The position numbers were made by a program, and so were the translations under genes. Of a DNA stretch of 8,185 nucleotides, positions 1 through 6,523 are shown piece after piece. Origin of the DNA: Conexibacter sp. (lineage in GTDB: Bacteria > Actinomycetota > Thermoleophilia > Solirubrobacterales > Solirubrobacteraceae); contig JAOPZG010000100.1 of the NCBI GenBank assembly GCA_025964215.1, forward strand, positions 1-8,185, given 5' to 3'. The notes beneath the pieces are model-generated. The model had not been told where the DNA came from, did no database searches, and worked only from the letters and a program-made list of their open reading frames with translations. Each line of letters opens with the position of its first letter. The stretch's first letter is position 1.

Positions 1-672
1 GCCGCCGCGACGCTCGTCGCGCTCGGTGCCAACGCGCTCTGGACGAGCAACCCCTCGCATCTGACCGCGACCGTCACGCTCGCGCCGGTCGCCGGCCGCG
101 ACGACGCCCACCGCGAGGCGATCGCGACCGTCCGCTTCTCCGACCCGAAGCTCGCCAAGCACGCCGAGCTGCGCCAGGTCCTGGCCTGGCAGGGCGGCAA
201 CCGCGTCTCGCGGCAGCTCGAGGAGGTCGCGCCCGGCGTCTACCGCACCGACGGCCCGGTCCCCCTCTACGGCGACTACAAGACCAACCTGCGCCTCCAG
301 AGCGGCCGCGCGTTCGTCGCGCTTGCGCTCCACCTCCCGCGCGAGCCGTCGATCCCGACGCCGGGCCTCGTGCGGCCCGAGCGCTTCACCGCGTCCTTCG
401 TCAGCGACGTCGCGGCGATGCAGACCGAGCGCCGCGACTACGTCCCGGGCTGGCTCTGGACGCCCTCGGCGTTGTTGATGCTCTTGTTCTGCGGGCTGTT
501 CGTGCTCGGCATCTCCGCCGGGCTCGCCCGCGTCGCCGCGGCCGAGCCTACGCCGCCGCGGAGACCGTCCCCGCCCGCCCCGTCGCCGCCGCGCGTGCCG
601 CGAAGTCGCCGATCGTCGCTGCGATCAGGCCCGGGTCGTCCCACATCGGCGTATGGCCGAGGCCCGGCGTGA
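1..672 (+). CDS. C-terminal part of an unrecognised membrane protein (5' end outside window)
   Basis: The frame is open from base 1 to TGA at 670-672, giving 223 codons with the start outside the window. The fragment begins with the end of a hydrophobic stretch (residues 1-13). About 110 polar residues with beta-like alternation follow (roughly 20-130). A clear membrane segment comes next (about 150-175, W-L-W-T-P-S-A-L-L-M onward), then a Pro/Arg/Ser-rich tail. The topology suggests an extracytoplasmic beta-rich domain held between two membrane helices. I do not recognise the family. From about residue 181 the tail lies antisense to the end of the hydrolase gene. There it uses aga, cga, agt, tca and aca codons that are rare in the rest of the gene, so the last ~40 residues may be a recent read-through extension. 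Coding confidence is good up to about base 540 and weaker beyond. Confidence 0.7.
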   Translation, partial: AAATLVALGANALWTSNPSHLTATVTLAPVAGRDDAHREAIATVRFSDPKLAKHAELRQVLAWQGGNRVSRQLEEVAPGVYRTDGPVPLYGDYKTNLRLQSGRAFVALALHLPREPSIPTPGLVRPERFTASFVSDVAAMQTERRDYVPGWLWTPSALLMLLFCGLFVLGISAGLARVAAAEPTPPRRPSPPAPSPPRVPRSRRSSLRSGPGRPTSAYGRGPA

Positions 673-1408
673 CGCGGAACTCGATCCCGCGGATCTCCTC
701 GCGCAGGCGCGGGGAGTGCACGTCGATCGGCAGGATCCGGTCCTTGTCGCCCCAGGTGACGAGCACCGGGACGTCGATCGCGCCGAGGTCGTGGACCGAC
801 GCCTCGCCGGCGCGCAGCACCGCGTAGACGTCCTCGACGATCGCGCAGCGCACCGAGGAGTAGGCGAGGCCGAGCGCCTCGGCGGCCGGGACCTGGTGGC
901 CGCGCGTCATCACGTCGCGCAGCGCGAGGCGGCGCAGGCCGGGCCGCGCCATCACCTTCGGCAGGAACTTGATGGACTTGCTCGTGGTCGTCTGCATCCG
1001 CGAGAAGACCTTGATGATCTGCTTGGCCGCGGCGTCGTCGCCGGGGCGCAGGCCGCCGGCGGGCGAGATGCCGACCACGCTGCGGGCGCGGCCGCGCTTG
1101 GCGAGCTCGAGCGCCAGGGCGCCGCCCATCGAGTTGCCGGCCAGGTGCGCGGAGCCGACGCCGAGGCTGTCGAGGTGCTCCTCGAGCAGGTCGGCCGCGC
1201 GGGCGATGCTGAACGGGTCCTTGTGCGGCGGCATCGGCGTGCCGCCGTCGTGGCCGTGGAGCGTCGGGGCGATCACCTCGAAGCGCGGGACCAGCTCGGC
1301 GAGCACCGGCAGCCAGCACCGCCACGTCGCCGTGAAGCCGTGGATGAGGACGAGCGGCTCGCCCTCTCCGGCGCGGTACAGGGCAGGGGAGATCGTCGGC
1401 TCGGGCAT
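548..1408 (-). CDS. alpha/beta-hydrolase fold protein
   Basis: This 286-residue protein is a complete alpha/beta hydrolase of ordinary length. The oxyanion-hole motif H-G-F is at residues 23-25. The nucleophile elbow is G-N-S-M-G-G, with Ser93 as nucleophile. The likely acid is Asp223 in G-D-K-D-R-I-L-P (220-227), and the base is His252 in G-L-G-H-T-P-M-W. A cap region lies between about 120 and 200. No signal peptide is visible, so the enzyme is probably cytosolic. The family covers esterases, lipases, haloalkane dehalogenases and C-C hydrolases, and the sequence does not fix the substrate. ATG at 1408 is chosen because no ATG or GTG lies in frame between it and the upstream gene, although the Shine-Dalgarno site is weak. 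The gene is last in a minus-strand run behind a small ORF (62 bp gap) and a regulator. Its 3' end overlaps the convergent membrane-protein gene by 125 bp. Confidence 0.9.
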   Translation of the reverse strand: MPEPTISPALYRAGEGEPLVLIHGFTATWRCWLPVLAELVPRFEVIAPTLHGHDGGTPMPPHKDPFSIARAADLLEEHLDSLGVGSAHLAGNSMGGALALELAKRGRARSVVGISPAGGLRPGDDAAAKQIIKVFSRMQTTTSKSIKFLPKVMARPGLRRLALRDVMTRGHQVPAAEALGLAYSSVRCAIVEDVYAVLRAGEASVHDLGAIDVPVLVTWGDKDRILPIDVHSPRLREEIRGIEFRVTPGLGHTPMWDDPGLIAATIGDFAARAAATGRAGTVSAAA

Positions 1409-1470
1409 CGTCCACGGATCGTAGACGTTCAGCAGGGCGTGGGGGACGGGTGGATCGGGCGGCGCGTGCC

Positions 1471-1674
1471 TCAGCCCTTCGCCGCCGGATCCTGCTGCTC
1501 GCCGAACGGGTCGGCGATGACGTCGCGGAAGCGCTCGTCGTCGCGGAGGAGGTCGATGAACGCGGCGCCGAGACCGGTGAGTCCCAGCTCCTCGGTCTCG
1601 GGGACGTGTGGCTCGGGTTCGGTCTTGTCGCGCCGGAAACGGGCGCCGCAGAGATCGTCACGTCGTGGGGCCAT
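1471..1674 (-). CDS. small hypothetical protein between regulator and hydrolase
   Basis: This is a 67-residue protein of unknown function, taken from ATG at 1674. It has a basic N-terminus (R-R at 4-5 and 14-15), a Pro/Glu-rich linker (about 18-29), and a likely amphipathic helix rich in Asp/Arg/Leu (about 36-54). It ends D-P-F-G-E-Q-Q-D-P-A-A-K-G and has no membrane segment. A longer form from GTG at 1713 (80 residues) is possible. However, its 13 extra codons include ata, ctt, agg and tca, unlike the rest, and its G-rich ribosome site would sit inside a hairpin at 1720-1750. The ATG itself has only AAAGG two bases upstream, so neither start is firmly supported. The gene lies in line with the regulator and hydrolase on the minus strand. 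It could be an accessory peptide of that unit, or a spurious ORF. Confidence 0.5.
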   Translation of the reverse strand: MAPRRDDLCGARFRRDKTEPEPHVPETEELGLTGLGAAFIDLLRDDERFRDVIADPFGEQQDPAAKG

Positions 1675-1719
1675 GACCTTTATGACGCACCTGCGGCAAA
1701 GCTGTGACGACACTTTCGA

Positions 1720-1750
1720 GCCCCCGGCGCAAGTCGTACGCGTCGGGGGC
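1720..1750 (-). terminator. GC-rich hairpin between the regulator and the small ORF
   Basis: Arms 1720-1730 and 1740-1750 are complementary over 11 positions around a 9-base loop. One position is imperfect: G-T read on the plus strand, a C-A mismatch in minus-strand RNA. The hairpin starts 14 bases after the regulator's stop codon (TGA at 1767-1765) and has no following U-run. It could act as an attenuating or terminating hairpin after the regulator gene. It could also hide the GGGGG that precedes the alternative GTG start at 1713. Confidence 0.4.
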
Positions 1751-1764
1751 CCGGCGTGCCGTTT

Positions 1765-2400
1765 TCAGGCCGCGCGCTTGCGCGGCTTGCGGGGCTTCTG
1801 CGTCGGCTCCGGCCGGCCGGCGCTGGGGTCCGGCGCGCCGACGGCGTCGAAGAGCATCGCCACGAGCGCGGTGTCCGTAGGCGCGCCGTTGCCGTTGCCC
1901 AGGCGCTTGGTCGCCGCTTCCTGGATCTTGCGCGCGTCGGCGACGAGCTTGACGACCGCCTTGGAGAGCTGCTCGACGCCCTTGGCGTCGAGGCTCAGGC
2001 GCAGGCGCTCCAGCCGCGCGTGCTCGCGGTCGAAGCCGCCGACGCCGGCGGCGCGGCTGGCGACCTCGGTCGTCTGGGCCAGCTCGGCGCCGATCACCGC
2101 CTGCTTGGCGATGACCGAGACGCTGTCCCACGCGTCACCGCCGCTCTTGGGCCGGGGCTTGGCCCGGTAGTGGTGCTCGATGGCGCCACGGCGCGGCGTC
2201 TCGCGCACGAGCTCCAGGAGCCCGAGCTCGTTGAGCTGTCGCACGTGGTAGGAGATCGTGCCCAGGGTGGCGTCGAGCACCTGGCTGAGCTCGACGGGAC
2301 TCGCGGGCTGCTCTTCCAGGATCCCCAGGATCCGGACTCGCAGTGGATGCGACAGCGCCTTGACGTATCGCTGGTCATCGACGCTGGTGATCGTAGGCAT
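1765..2400 (-). CDS. ArsR/HTH-family winged-helix transcriptional regulator
   Basis: This 211-residue regulator has an N-terminal winged helix at about 11-80. It opens with A-L-S-H-P-L-R-V-R-I-L, followed by the recognition-helix region T-L-G-T-I-S-Y-H-V-R-Q-L and a beta wing ending in E-H-H-Y-R-A. This is the pattern of the ArsR-like HTH_20 group. The C-terminal ~110 residues are helical and end in a basic, Pro-rich tail (P-T-Q-K-P-R-K-P-R-K-R-A-A). The protein has no cysteine at all, so a thiolate metal sensor of the classical ArsR/SmtB type is excluded. A small-molecule or other signal acting through the C-terminal helices is more likely. The ATG at 2400 has a good ribosome site, GAGGA, five bases upstream. 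The gene is divergent from the SDR, and the shared spacer contains a dyad that could be its operator. It heads the minus-strand run that includes the small ORF and hydrolase. Confidence 0.9.
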   Translation of the reverse strand: MPTITSVDDQRYVKALSHPLRVRILGILEEQPASPVELSQVLDATLGTISYHVRQLNELGLLELVRETPRRGAIEHHYRAKPRPKSGGDAWDSVSVIAKQAVIGAELAQTTEVASRAAGVGGFDREHARLERLRLSLDAKGVEQLSKAVVKLVADARKIQEAATKRLGNGNGAPTDTALVAMLFDAVGAPDPSAGRPEPTQKPRKPRKRAA

Positions 2401-2608
2401 GGCGTTCCTCGGGGGTCAGGGAGTGTTGCCGCACGCATCATCGCTCAGAATCGTGAACCGCGCGACACTTCTGGTCACGCAACGGCCAACTTGGCGCGTC
2501 CTTACGCAGGGTTCTGGAAGTTCTCTGAGAGCAAGTGGTACATGCCGGTCGCCGATCGTTCCGGATGCTGCATACAGCATCGCGCGATTCCCGCAATAGG
2601 ATGCACCG
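2401..2608. promoter_or_regulatory. divergent regulatory region between the regulator and SDR genes
   Basis: This 208-bp spacer is visibly less GC-rich than the flanking genes. On its left edge it carries the regulator's ribosome site (GAGG complement at 2407-2410). On its right edge is TAGGAT (2597-2602), which reads both as a -10 element and, through AGGA at 2598-2601, as a ribosome site 7 bases from the SDR's GTG. No convincing -35 box stands at the matching distance upstream. A perfect dyad is listed separately. Promoter elements for the leftward transcript could not be fixed with confidence. Confidence 0.55.
2564..2581. promoter_or_regulatory. perfect 7-4-7 inverted repeat, candidate operator
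   Basis: GATGCTGCATACAGCATC is a perfect dyad: seven bases, a four-base CATA spacer and seven complementary bases. It sits 15 bp upstream of the TAGGAT element, so it would cover the -35 position of a rightward SDR promoter. Size, symmetry and location suit a dimeric winged-helix repressor. The adjacent divergent ArsR-type regulator is the natural candidate, by inference. Confidence 0.5.
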
Positions 2609-3439
2609 GTGCCCCGAACGCTCGCAGGAAAGACCCTGTTCATCTCCGGTGCCTCACGCGGCATCGGACTCGCCATCGCCGTGCGCGCCGCGCGCGACGG
2701 CGCGAACGTCGCGCTCATCGCCAAGACGGCGGAGCCGCACCCCAAGCTCGAGGGGACCGTGTACACGGCCGCCGAGGAGATCGAGGCGGCCGGCGGCCAG
2801 GCGCTGCCGATCGTGGGCGACATCCGCGACGACCAGTCCGTGGCCGGCGCCGTCGCCGCCACCGTCGAGAAGTTCGGCGGCATCGACATCTGCATCAACA
2901 ACGCCAGCGCGATCAACCTGTCCGGCACCGAGGCCATGGACATGAAGCGCTATGACCTGATGCAGTCGATCAACACGCGCGGCACCTACGTGGTCAGCAA
3001 GGCGTGCGTCCCGCACCTCAAGGCGTCGGAGAACGCGCACGTCCTGACGCTCTCTCCACCGATCAGCCTCGAGCCGCGCTGGCTCGGCGGCCACATCGGC
3101 TACACGCTCGCCAAGTACGGCATGAGCCTCTGCACGCTCGGCATGGCCGAGGAGTTCAAGGGCGACGGGATCGCGTTCAACTCGCTGTGGCCGAAGACGC
3201 TCGTCGCGACCGCGGCGGTGCAGAACCTGCTCGGCGGCGACGCCGCGATGGCGAAGTCCCGCAAGCCGGCGATCGTGGCCGACGCGGCCTATGCGATCTT
3301 CACGCGCGAGAGCCGCGAGTACACGGGCAACCTCGCGCTGGTGGAGGACGTGCTGGCCGAGGAGGGCGTCACCGACCTGAGCGAGTACTCCTACGGCGGC
3401 GACGACGCGGAGCTCCAGGCCGACCTCTTCGTGGACTGA
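2609..3439 (+). CDS. HSDL2-like short-chain dehydrogenase/reductase (SDR)
   Basis: This 276-residue NAD(P)-dependent oxidoreductase carries the full classical SDR set. The Rossmann nucleotide loop is G-A-S-R-G-I-G at 14-20. It is followed by D71 in G-D-I-R-D, the N-N-A-S motif at 97-100, Asn122, Ser149 (L-S-P-P) and Tyr165-x3-Lys169 (Y-T-L-A-K). Several stretches match the hydroxysteroid dehydrogenase-like protein 2 (HSDL2) subgroup: A-K-T-A-E-P-H-P-K-L-E-G-T near 38-50, N-T-R-G-T-Y, K-Y-G-M-S with G-M-A-E-E-F-K-G, and L-W-P-K-T. The C-terminal SCP2 lipid-binding domain of animal HSDL2 is absent, so this is the catalytic part only. The substrate is unknown. The start is GTG at 2609, with AGGA seven bases upstream. 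The gene stands alone on the plus strand, divergent from the regulator and probably controlled by it. Confidence 0.93.
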   Translation: MPRTLAGKTLFISGASRGIGLAIAVRAARDGANVALIAKTAEPHPKLEGTVYTAAEEIEAAGGQALPIVGDIRDDQSVAGAVAATVEKFGGIDICINNASAINLSGTEAMDMKRYDLMQSINTRGTYVVSKACVPHLKASENAHVLTLSPPISLEPRWLGGHIGYTLAKYGMSLCTLGMAEEFKGDGIAFNSLWPKTLVATAAVQNLLGGDAAMAKSRKPAIVADAAYAIFTRESREYTGNLALVEDVLAEEGVTDLSEYSYGGDDAELQADLFVD

Positions 3440-3453
3440 AAACGCGCGCGTTT
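3440..3453 (+). terminator. short self-complementary element just after the SDR stop
   Basis: AAACGCGCGCGTTT begins immediately after the SDR stop and is a perfect 14-base palindrome ending in TTT. With a four-base loop it leaves only a five-pair stem, so it is weak as a terminator. It lies within the 45-bp gap before the long secreted-protein gene. Confidence 0.25.
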
Positions 3454-3471
3454 CGCGCTCGTCCGCTCGGG

Positions 3472-3477
3472 TACATC
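3472..3477 (+). promoter_or_regulatory. possible -10 element for a leaderless start of the long secreted-protein gene
   Basis: TACATC ends seven bases before the GTG at 3485, preceded by CGGG. No ribosome-binding site is seen upstream of that GTG. A -10 box placed here would start transcription at about the GTG, giving a leaderless mRNA, which is common in actinobacteria. The match to a consensus -10 is poor, so this is tentative. Confidence 0.25.
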
Positions 3478-3484
3478 TTCCGGT

Positions 3485-6400
3485 GTGCTGGCAGGGGACA
3501 GGGGTCTGGCAAGGACGACGCGCGCGCTGATCGTGCTCGTGCTCGGCGTGGGGGTGATGCTCACCCTGGCGCCGGCGCGGGCGCACGCCATCGGCGTGAG
3601 CAGCCTCAGCCTCACCTCCGACGACACGACGGCGGGGGCGCACAGCAACTTCACGCTGAACGTCGCGTTCTCCAGCGCCTCCGACGACCTCAAGGACGTC
3701 ACGGTCAACCTGCCGACGGGGCTGCTCGGCAACCCGCGCGCGGTGCCGCAGTGCACCGAGGCGCAGCTGGCCGCCGACGCGTGCCCCGCCGCGAGCGAGG
3801 TCGGCTCGACCACGGTGATGGCGCAGGCGGCGGGCATCCCGATCGACACGCCGTCGACCGGCACGGTCTACAACGTCGTCCCGCCGGCGGACCGGCCCGC
3901 GCGCCTGGGCATCGTCGTGCGGCCGGTGGGCGGCCTGCTGGGCAAGATCGTCCTCGACGTCGACGTCGACGTGCGCGACGACAGCGACTACGGGCTCGTC
4001 AACGTCATCAAGAACATCCCGAAGACGCTGAACGGGATCCCGCTGACGATCACCTCGATGGCCCTCACGCTCGACGGCACGACGCCGGCCGGGCCGTACT
4101 TCATCGTCAACCCGACCAACTGCGACCCGAACTCGGTCAGCGTGGCGATCGACTCCTACGCCTCGAGCAAGGAGGTGACCGCGAAGGCGCCGTACCGCGC
4201 GACCAACTGCGCATCGGATCCCTACAGCCCCCAGCAGGTCGCCGACTTCGACACGCACGGGATCGACCAGCCGACCGGCGCGACGATCGGCCTGACGCTC
4301 CCCGAGAACGTCGGCACCCGCGCGCCGTCGCACACCTCGAAGGCCGTCGTGCGCCTGCCGACGGGCTTCGGGTTCAACCCGGCGCTGGCCGACGGCGGCT
4401 TGCAGCTGTGCTCGGCGGCGCAGTTCGGCAAGCAGGGCGACGACCCGATCAAGTGCCCGGCCGCGTCGCAGATCGGCACCGTGACGTTCGACAACCCGCT
4501 GCTCGGCGTGGTCGCGGGCAAGGTCTTCTTCGCACGCTCGCCCGGGCATCCGTACCAGATCTACTTCTTCGCCCAGAAGCAGGGCGTCACGGTCAAGCTC
4601 GTCGGCAACGTCACGCTCGACGACGACACCGGGCAGATCACGACGACCCTCGACGGCCTGCCGCAGGTGCCGTACACGCGCTTCCTGCTGACGTTCTTCG
4701 GCGGCCCGCGCGGCGTGCTCACGACGCCGCCGGCGTGCGGCGACTACACGACCTCGACGCTCGCGACGCCGTTCAGCACCGGCGCGACGGTGACGACGTC
4801 GCTCACCGAGACGTTCTCCGACGACGGCCAGGGGCACTGCGCGCCCAAGGAGACGCCGACGATCTCCGGCAAGATGTCCTCGACGCAGGCGCTCGGCGGC
4901 GGCACGCTCAGCCTCGACCTCCAGCGCGACGCCGGCTCGCGGCGGCCGAGGGCGCTCGACGTCGCGCTCCCCGAGGGGCTCGTCGGCGCCGTCTACAGCG
5001 TGCCGATGTGCCCGACGGCCAAGGCGCAGGTCGGCGGCTGCCCGTCGACGTCGCAGATCGGCACGGTGACGACGGCGATCGGCTCGGGTCCGACGACGGT
5101 CACCCTGCACGGCAACGTCTACCTCGGCACCGGGACCTCCACCGCGATCGCGCGGATCTGGCTCGACATCCCCGTCAAGGTCGGCCCGATCGACCTCGGC
5201 GTCTTCACGCTCGCCAACCCGCTGACGCTCGGCAAGAGCGACGCGCGGGTCCACGTCAGCGCCGCGCTGCCCGCCGCGTTCAAGGGCTTCCCGCTCGGGC
5301 TGCGGCGGTTGCAGATGACGATCGACCGCAAGGACTTCCTGCTGAACCCGTCGGGCTGCGACCTGCGCAGCTTCGACGTCTCCATGACCGGCGTCGACGG
5401 CACGGTCGGCAACGGCAGCGGGCCGTTCCAGGCCACCGGCTGCGACAAGCTGAAGTTCCGCCCGAAGGTCTCGACGTCGATCGAGGACCCGGACGTCAAG
5501 GCCGCGAACTCGCAGCCGCCGTTCCAGACCGAGATCACCAAGCCGGCGACCGACGCCGCGCTCGAGGACGTCGACGTGCTCGTCTCGGCGGCGATGCAGG
5601 CCAACCCGGCGGCGCTCAGCGAGGCGATCTGCCAGCCGGCGCAGCTTGCTGCCGACGCGTGCCCGGCGTCCTCGAAGGTCGGCACGGCGAGCGCGGTCAG
5701 CCCGCTGCTCCAGGACCGGCTGACGGGGCCGGTGTACCTGTCGAACATCGGCGTGCCCGCGCCGGACGAGCCCGGCGTCGAGCTGCCCTACGTGAGCGTC
5801 GTGCTGAAGGCGCCCGGCGTCTCGCTGCGGCTCGACGGCGTGCTGCGGCTGAGCCCGCTGGCCGGCCGGCTGGAGGCGCACTTCACCAAGCTGCCGGACG
5901 TCCCGCTGAGCGACTTCAAGCTGTCGTTCGCCGGCGGGAGCAAGGACCACGTCGGCCCGTTCACCAACATCTCGGACCTCTGCGCCTCGGAGTTCGCGCC
6001 GTCGGACGCGACGCTCGTGAGCCAGGCCGGCCAGCGCTCGACCCAGCAGCCCGTGCTGGACGCGGCCGCCTGCCGCAAGGGCGCGCTCGTCGCCAGTGGC
6101 GTGTCCGGGCTGGCGAGCGCCCGTCCGCGCCTGGGCGTCGACATCGCCCGCTCGCCCAGCAGCGCCCACGCGCTGCGCCGCGCCACGGTCGTCCTGCCCG
6201 CGGGCCTGCGCTCGCGGCCCTCGCGCGCCCGCTCCGGCGTGGTCGTCCTGGTCGACGGCAAGCGGCTCTCGCGGAAGCACTGGTCGCTGTCGAGGTCCGG
6301 CAAGCTCGTCGTCCGCGTGCCCGGCAAGGGCGGCGCCCAGCGCATCAAGGTCGCCGTCAGCCGCGGGGCGATGGTCCCGACCGACAGCCTCCGCAAGCGC

Positions 6401-6523
6401 GCGAAGAGCCGCATGTCGGACCTCAGCGGCGCCCGCCCGGTGCCTTTGTCGCTGTCGGTCTACACCACCGAGCTCAAGGGCAAGCAGGCGAAGACGACGA
6501 TCGACGTGGACGGGCGGCCGTAG
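3485..6523 (+). CDS. large secreted Cys-patterned repeat protein of unknown function (1012 aa)
   Basis: The N-terminus is a typical Sec signal peptide. It has three arginines in the first 13 residues, a hydrophobic core at about 14-29 and a probable cut after A-R-A-H-A (35). The mature protein is Ser/Thr/Asp/Gly-rich and beta-like, with four ~200-residue units (about 38-245, 246-455, 456-655, 656-866). Each opens with a strand of the L-P-x-G-(L/F) type, or a degenerate version in unit 4. A (C-P-A-A-S)-x-(I/V)-G-(T/S) motif follows in each, at 100, 324, 519 and 726. All 16 cysteines fall four per unit. A Cys-free, Arg/Lys/Ser-rich C-terminal domain (about 870-1012) follows. There is no LPXTG signal and no C-terminal membrane helix, so it is released or held by the wall non-covalently. 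I do not recognise a named family; an adhesive or structural surface role is a guess. GTG at 3485 is chosen because later starts would destroy the signal peptide's basic end. Confidence 0.9.
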   Translation: MLAGDRGLARTTRALIVLVLGVGVMLTLAPARAHAIGVSSLSLTSDDTTAGAHSNFTLNVAFSSASDDLKDVTVNLPTGLLGNPRAVPQCTEAQLAADACPAASEVGSTTVMAQAAGIPIDTPSTGTVYNVVPPADRPARLGIVVRPVGGLLGKIVLDVDVDVRDDSDYGLVNVIKNIPKTLNGIPLTITSMALTLDGTTPAGPYFIVNPTNCDPNSVSVAIDSYASSKEVTAKAPYRATNCASDPYSPQQVADFDTHGIDQPTGATIGLTLPENVGTRAPSHTSKAVVRLPTGFGFNPALADGGLQLCSAAQFGKQGDDPIKCPAASQIGTVTFDNPLLGVVAGKVFFARSPGHPYQIYFFAQKQGVTVKLVGNVTLDDDTGQITTTLDGLPQVPYTRFLLTFFGGPRGVLTTPPACGDYTTSTLATPFSTGATVTTSLTETFSDDGQGHCAPKETPTISGKMSSTQALGGGTLSLDLQRDAGSRRPRALDVALPEGLVGAVYSVPMCPTAKAQVGGCPSTSQIGTVTTAIGSGPTTVTLHGNVYLGTGTSTAIARIWLDIPVKVGPIDLGVFTLANPLTLGKSDARVHVSAALPAAFKGFPLGLRRLQMTIDRKDFLLNPSGCDLRSFDVSMTGVDGTVGNGSGPFQATGCDKLKFRPKVSTSIEDPDVKAANSQPPFQTEITKPATDAALEDVDVLVSAAMQANPAALSEAICQPAQLAADACPASSKVGTASAVSPLLQDRLTGPVYLSNIGVPAPDEPGVELPYVSVVLKAPGVSLRLDGVLRLSPLAGRLEAHFTKLPDVPLSDFKLSFAGGSKDHVGPFTNISDLCASEFAPSDATLVSQAGQRSTQQPVLDAAACRKGALVASGVSGLASARPRLGVDIARSPSSAHALRRATVVLPAGLRSRPSRARSGVVVLVDGKRLSRKHWSLSRSGKLVVRVPGKGGAQRIKVAVSRGAMVPTDSLRKRAKSRMSDLSGARPVPLSLSVYTTELKGKQAKTTIDVDGRP
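3596..6082 (+). repeat. four diverged protein repeat units in A-B-A-B order
   Basis: Approximate units are A1 3596-4219, B1 4220-4849, A2 4850-5449 and B2 5450-6082. All share the early Cys pair with the C-P-(A/S)-(A/S/T)-S-x-(I/V)-G motif. The second halves fall into two types. A1 and A2 share a strand ending F-I-V-N-P-T-N-C-D versus F-L-L-N-P-S-G-C-D. B1 and B2 share G-V-T-V-K-L-V-G-N-V versus G-V-S-L-R-L-D-G-V-L, then L-P-(Q/D)-V-P, then F-L-L-T-F-F-G-G versus F-K-L-S-F-A-G-G. The like-to-like period is 402-419 residues, so an A-B pair probably duplicated as one block. Confidence 0.65.

Noticed and set aside
1430..1473. Possible CTG start extending the hydrolase upstream
   Set aside because: The in-frame upstream codons look plausible as protein, but only CTG starts are available and ATG 1408 already precedes the first strand at normal family distance.
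653..2170. Long plus-strand frame across the hydrolase and regulator region
   Set aside because: It lies antisense to an alpha/beta hydrolase with a full catalytic set and to a winged-helix regulator; its composition is biased and without motifs.
2509..2530. Heat-shock-like TTCTGGAAGTTCT pattern in the divergent spacer
   Set aside because: It resembles a eukaryotic heat-shock element, not a bacterial CIRCE or HAIR site, and is too imperfect to support a call.
3956..3975. GACGTC tandem repeat
   Set aside because: It encodes a short D-V-D-V-D-V run inside the secreted protein. Three copies at codon periodicity are explained by the coding sequence.
2654..6280. Very long open frame on the minus strand opposite the SDR and secreted-protein genes
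   Set aside because: Its protein is an Arg/Ala/Asp/Gly-rich low-complexity string with no domain, signal peptide or membrane segment. It is the usual by-product of high GC at third positions of the genes on the other strand.
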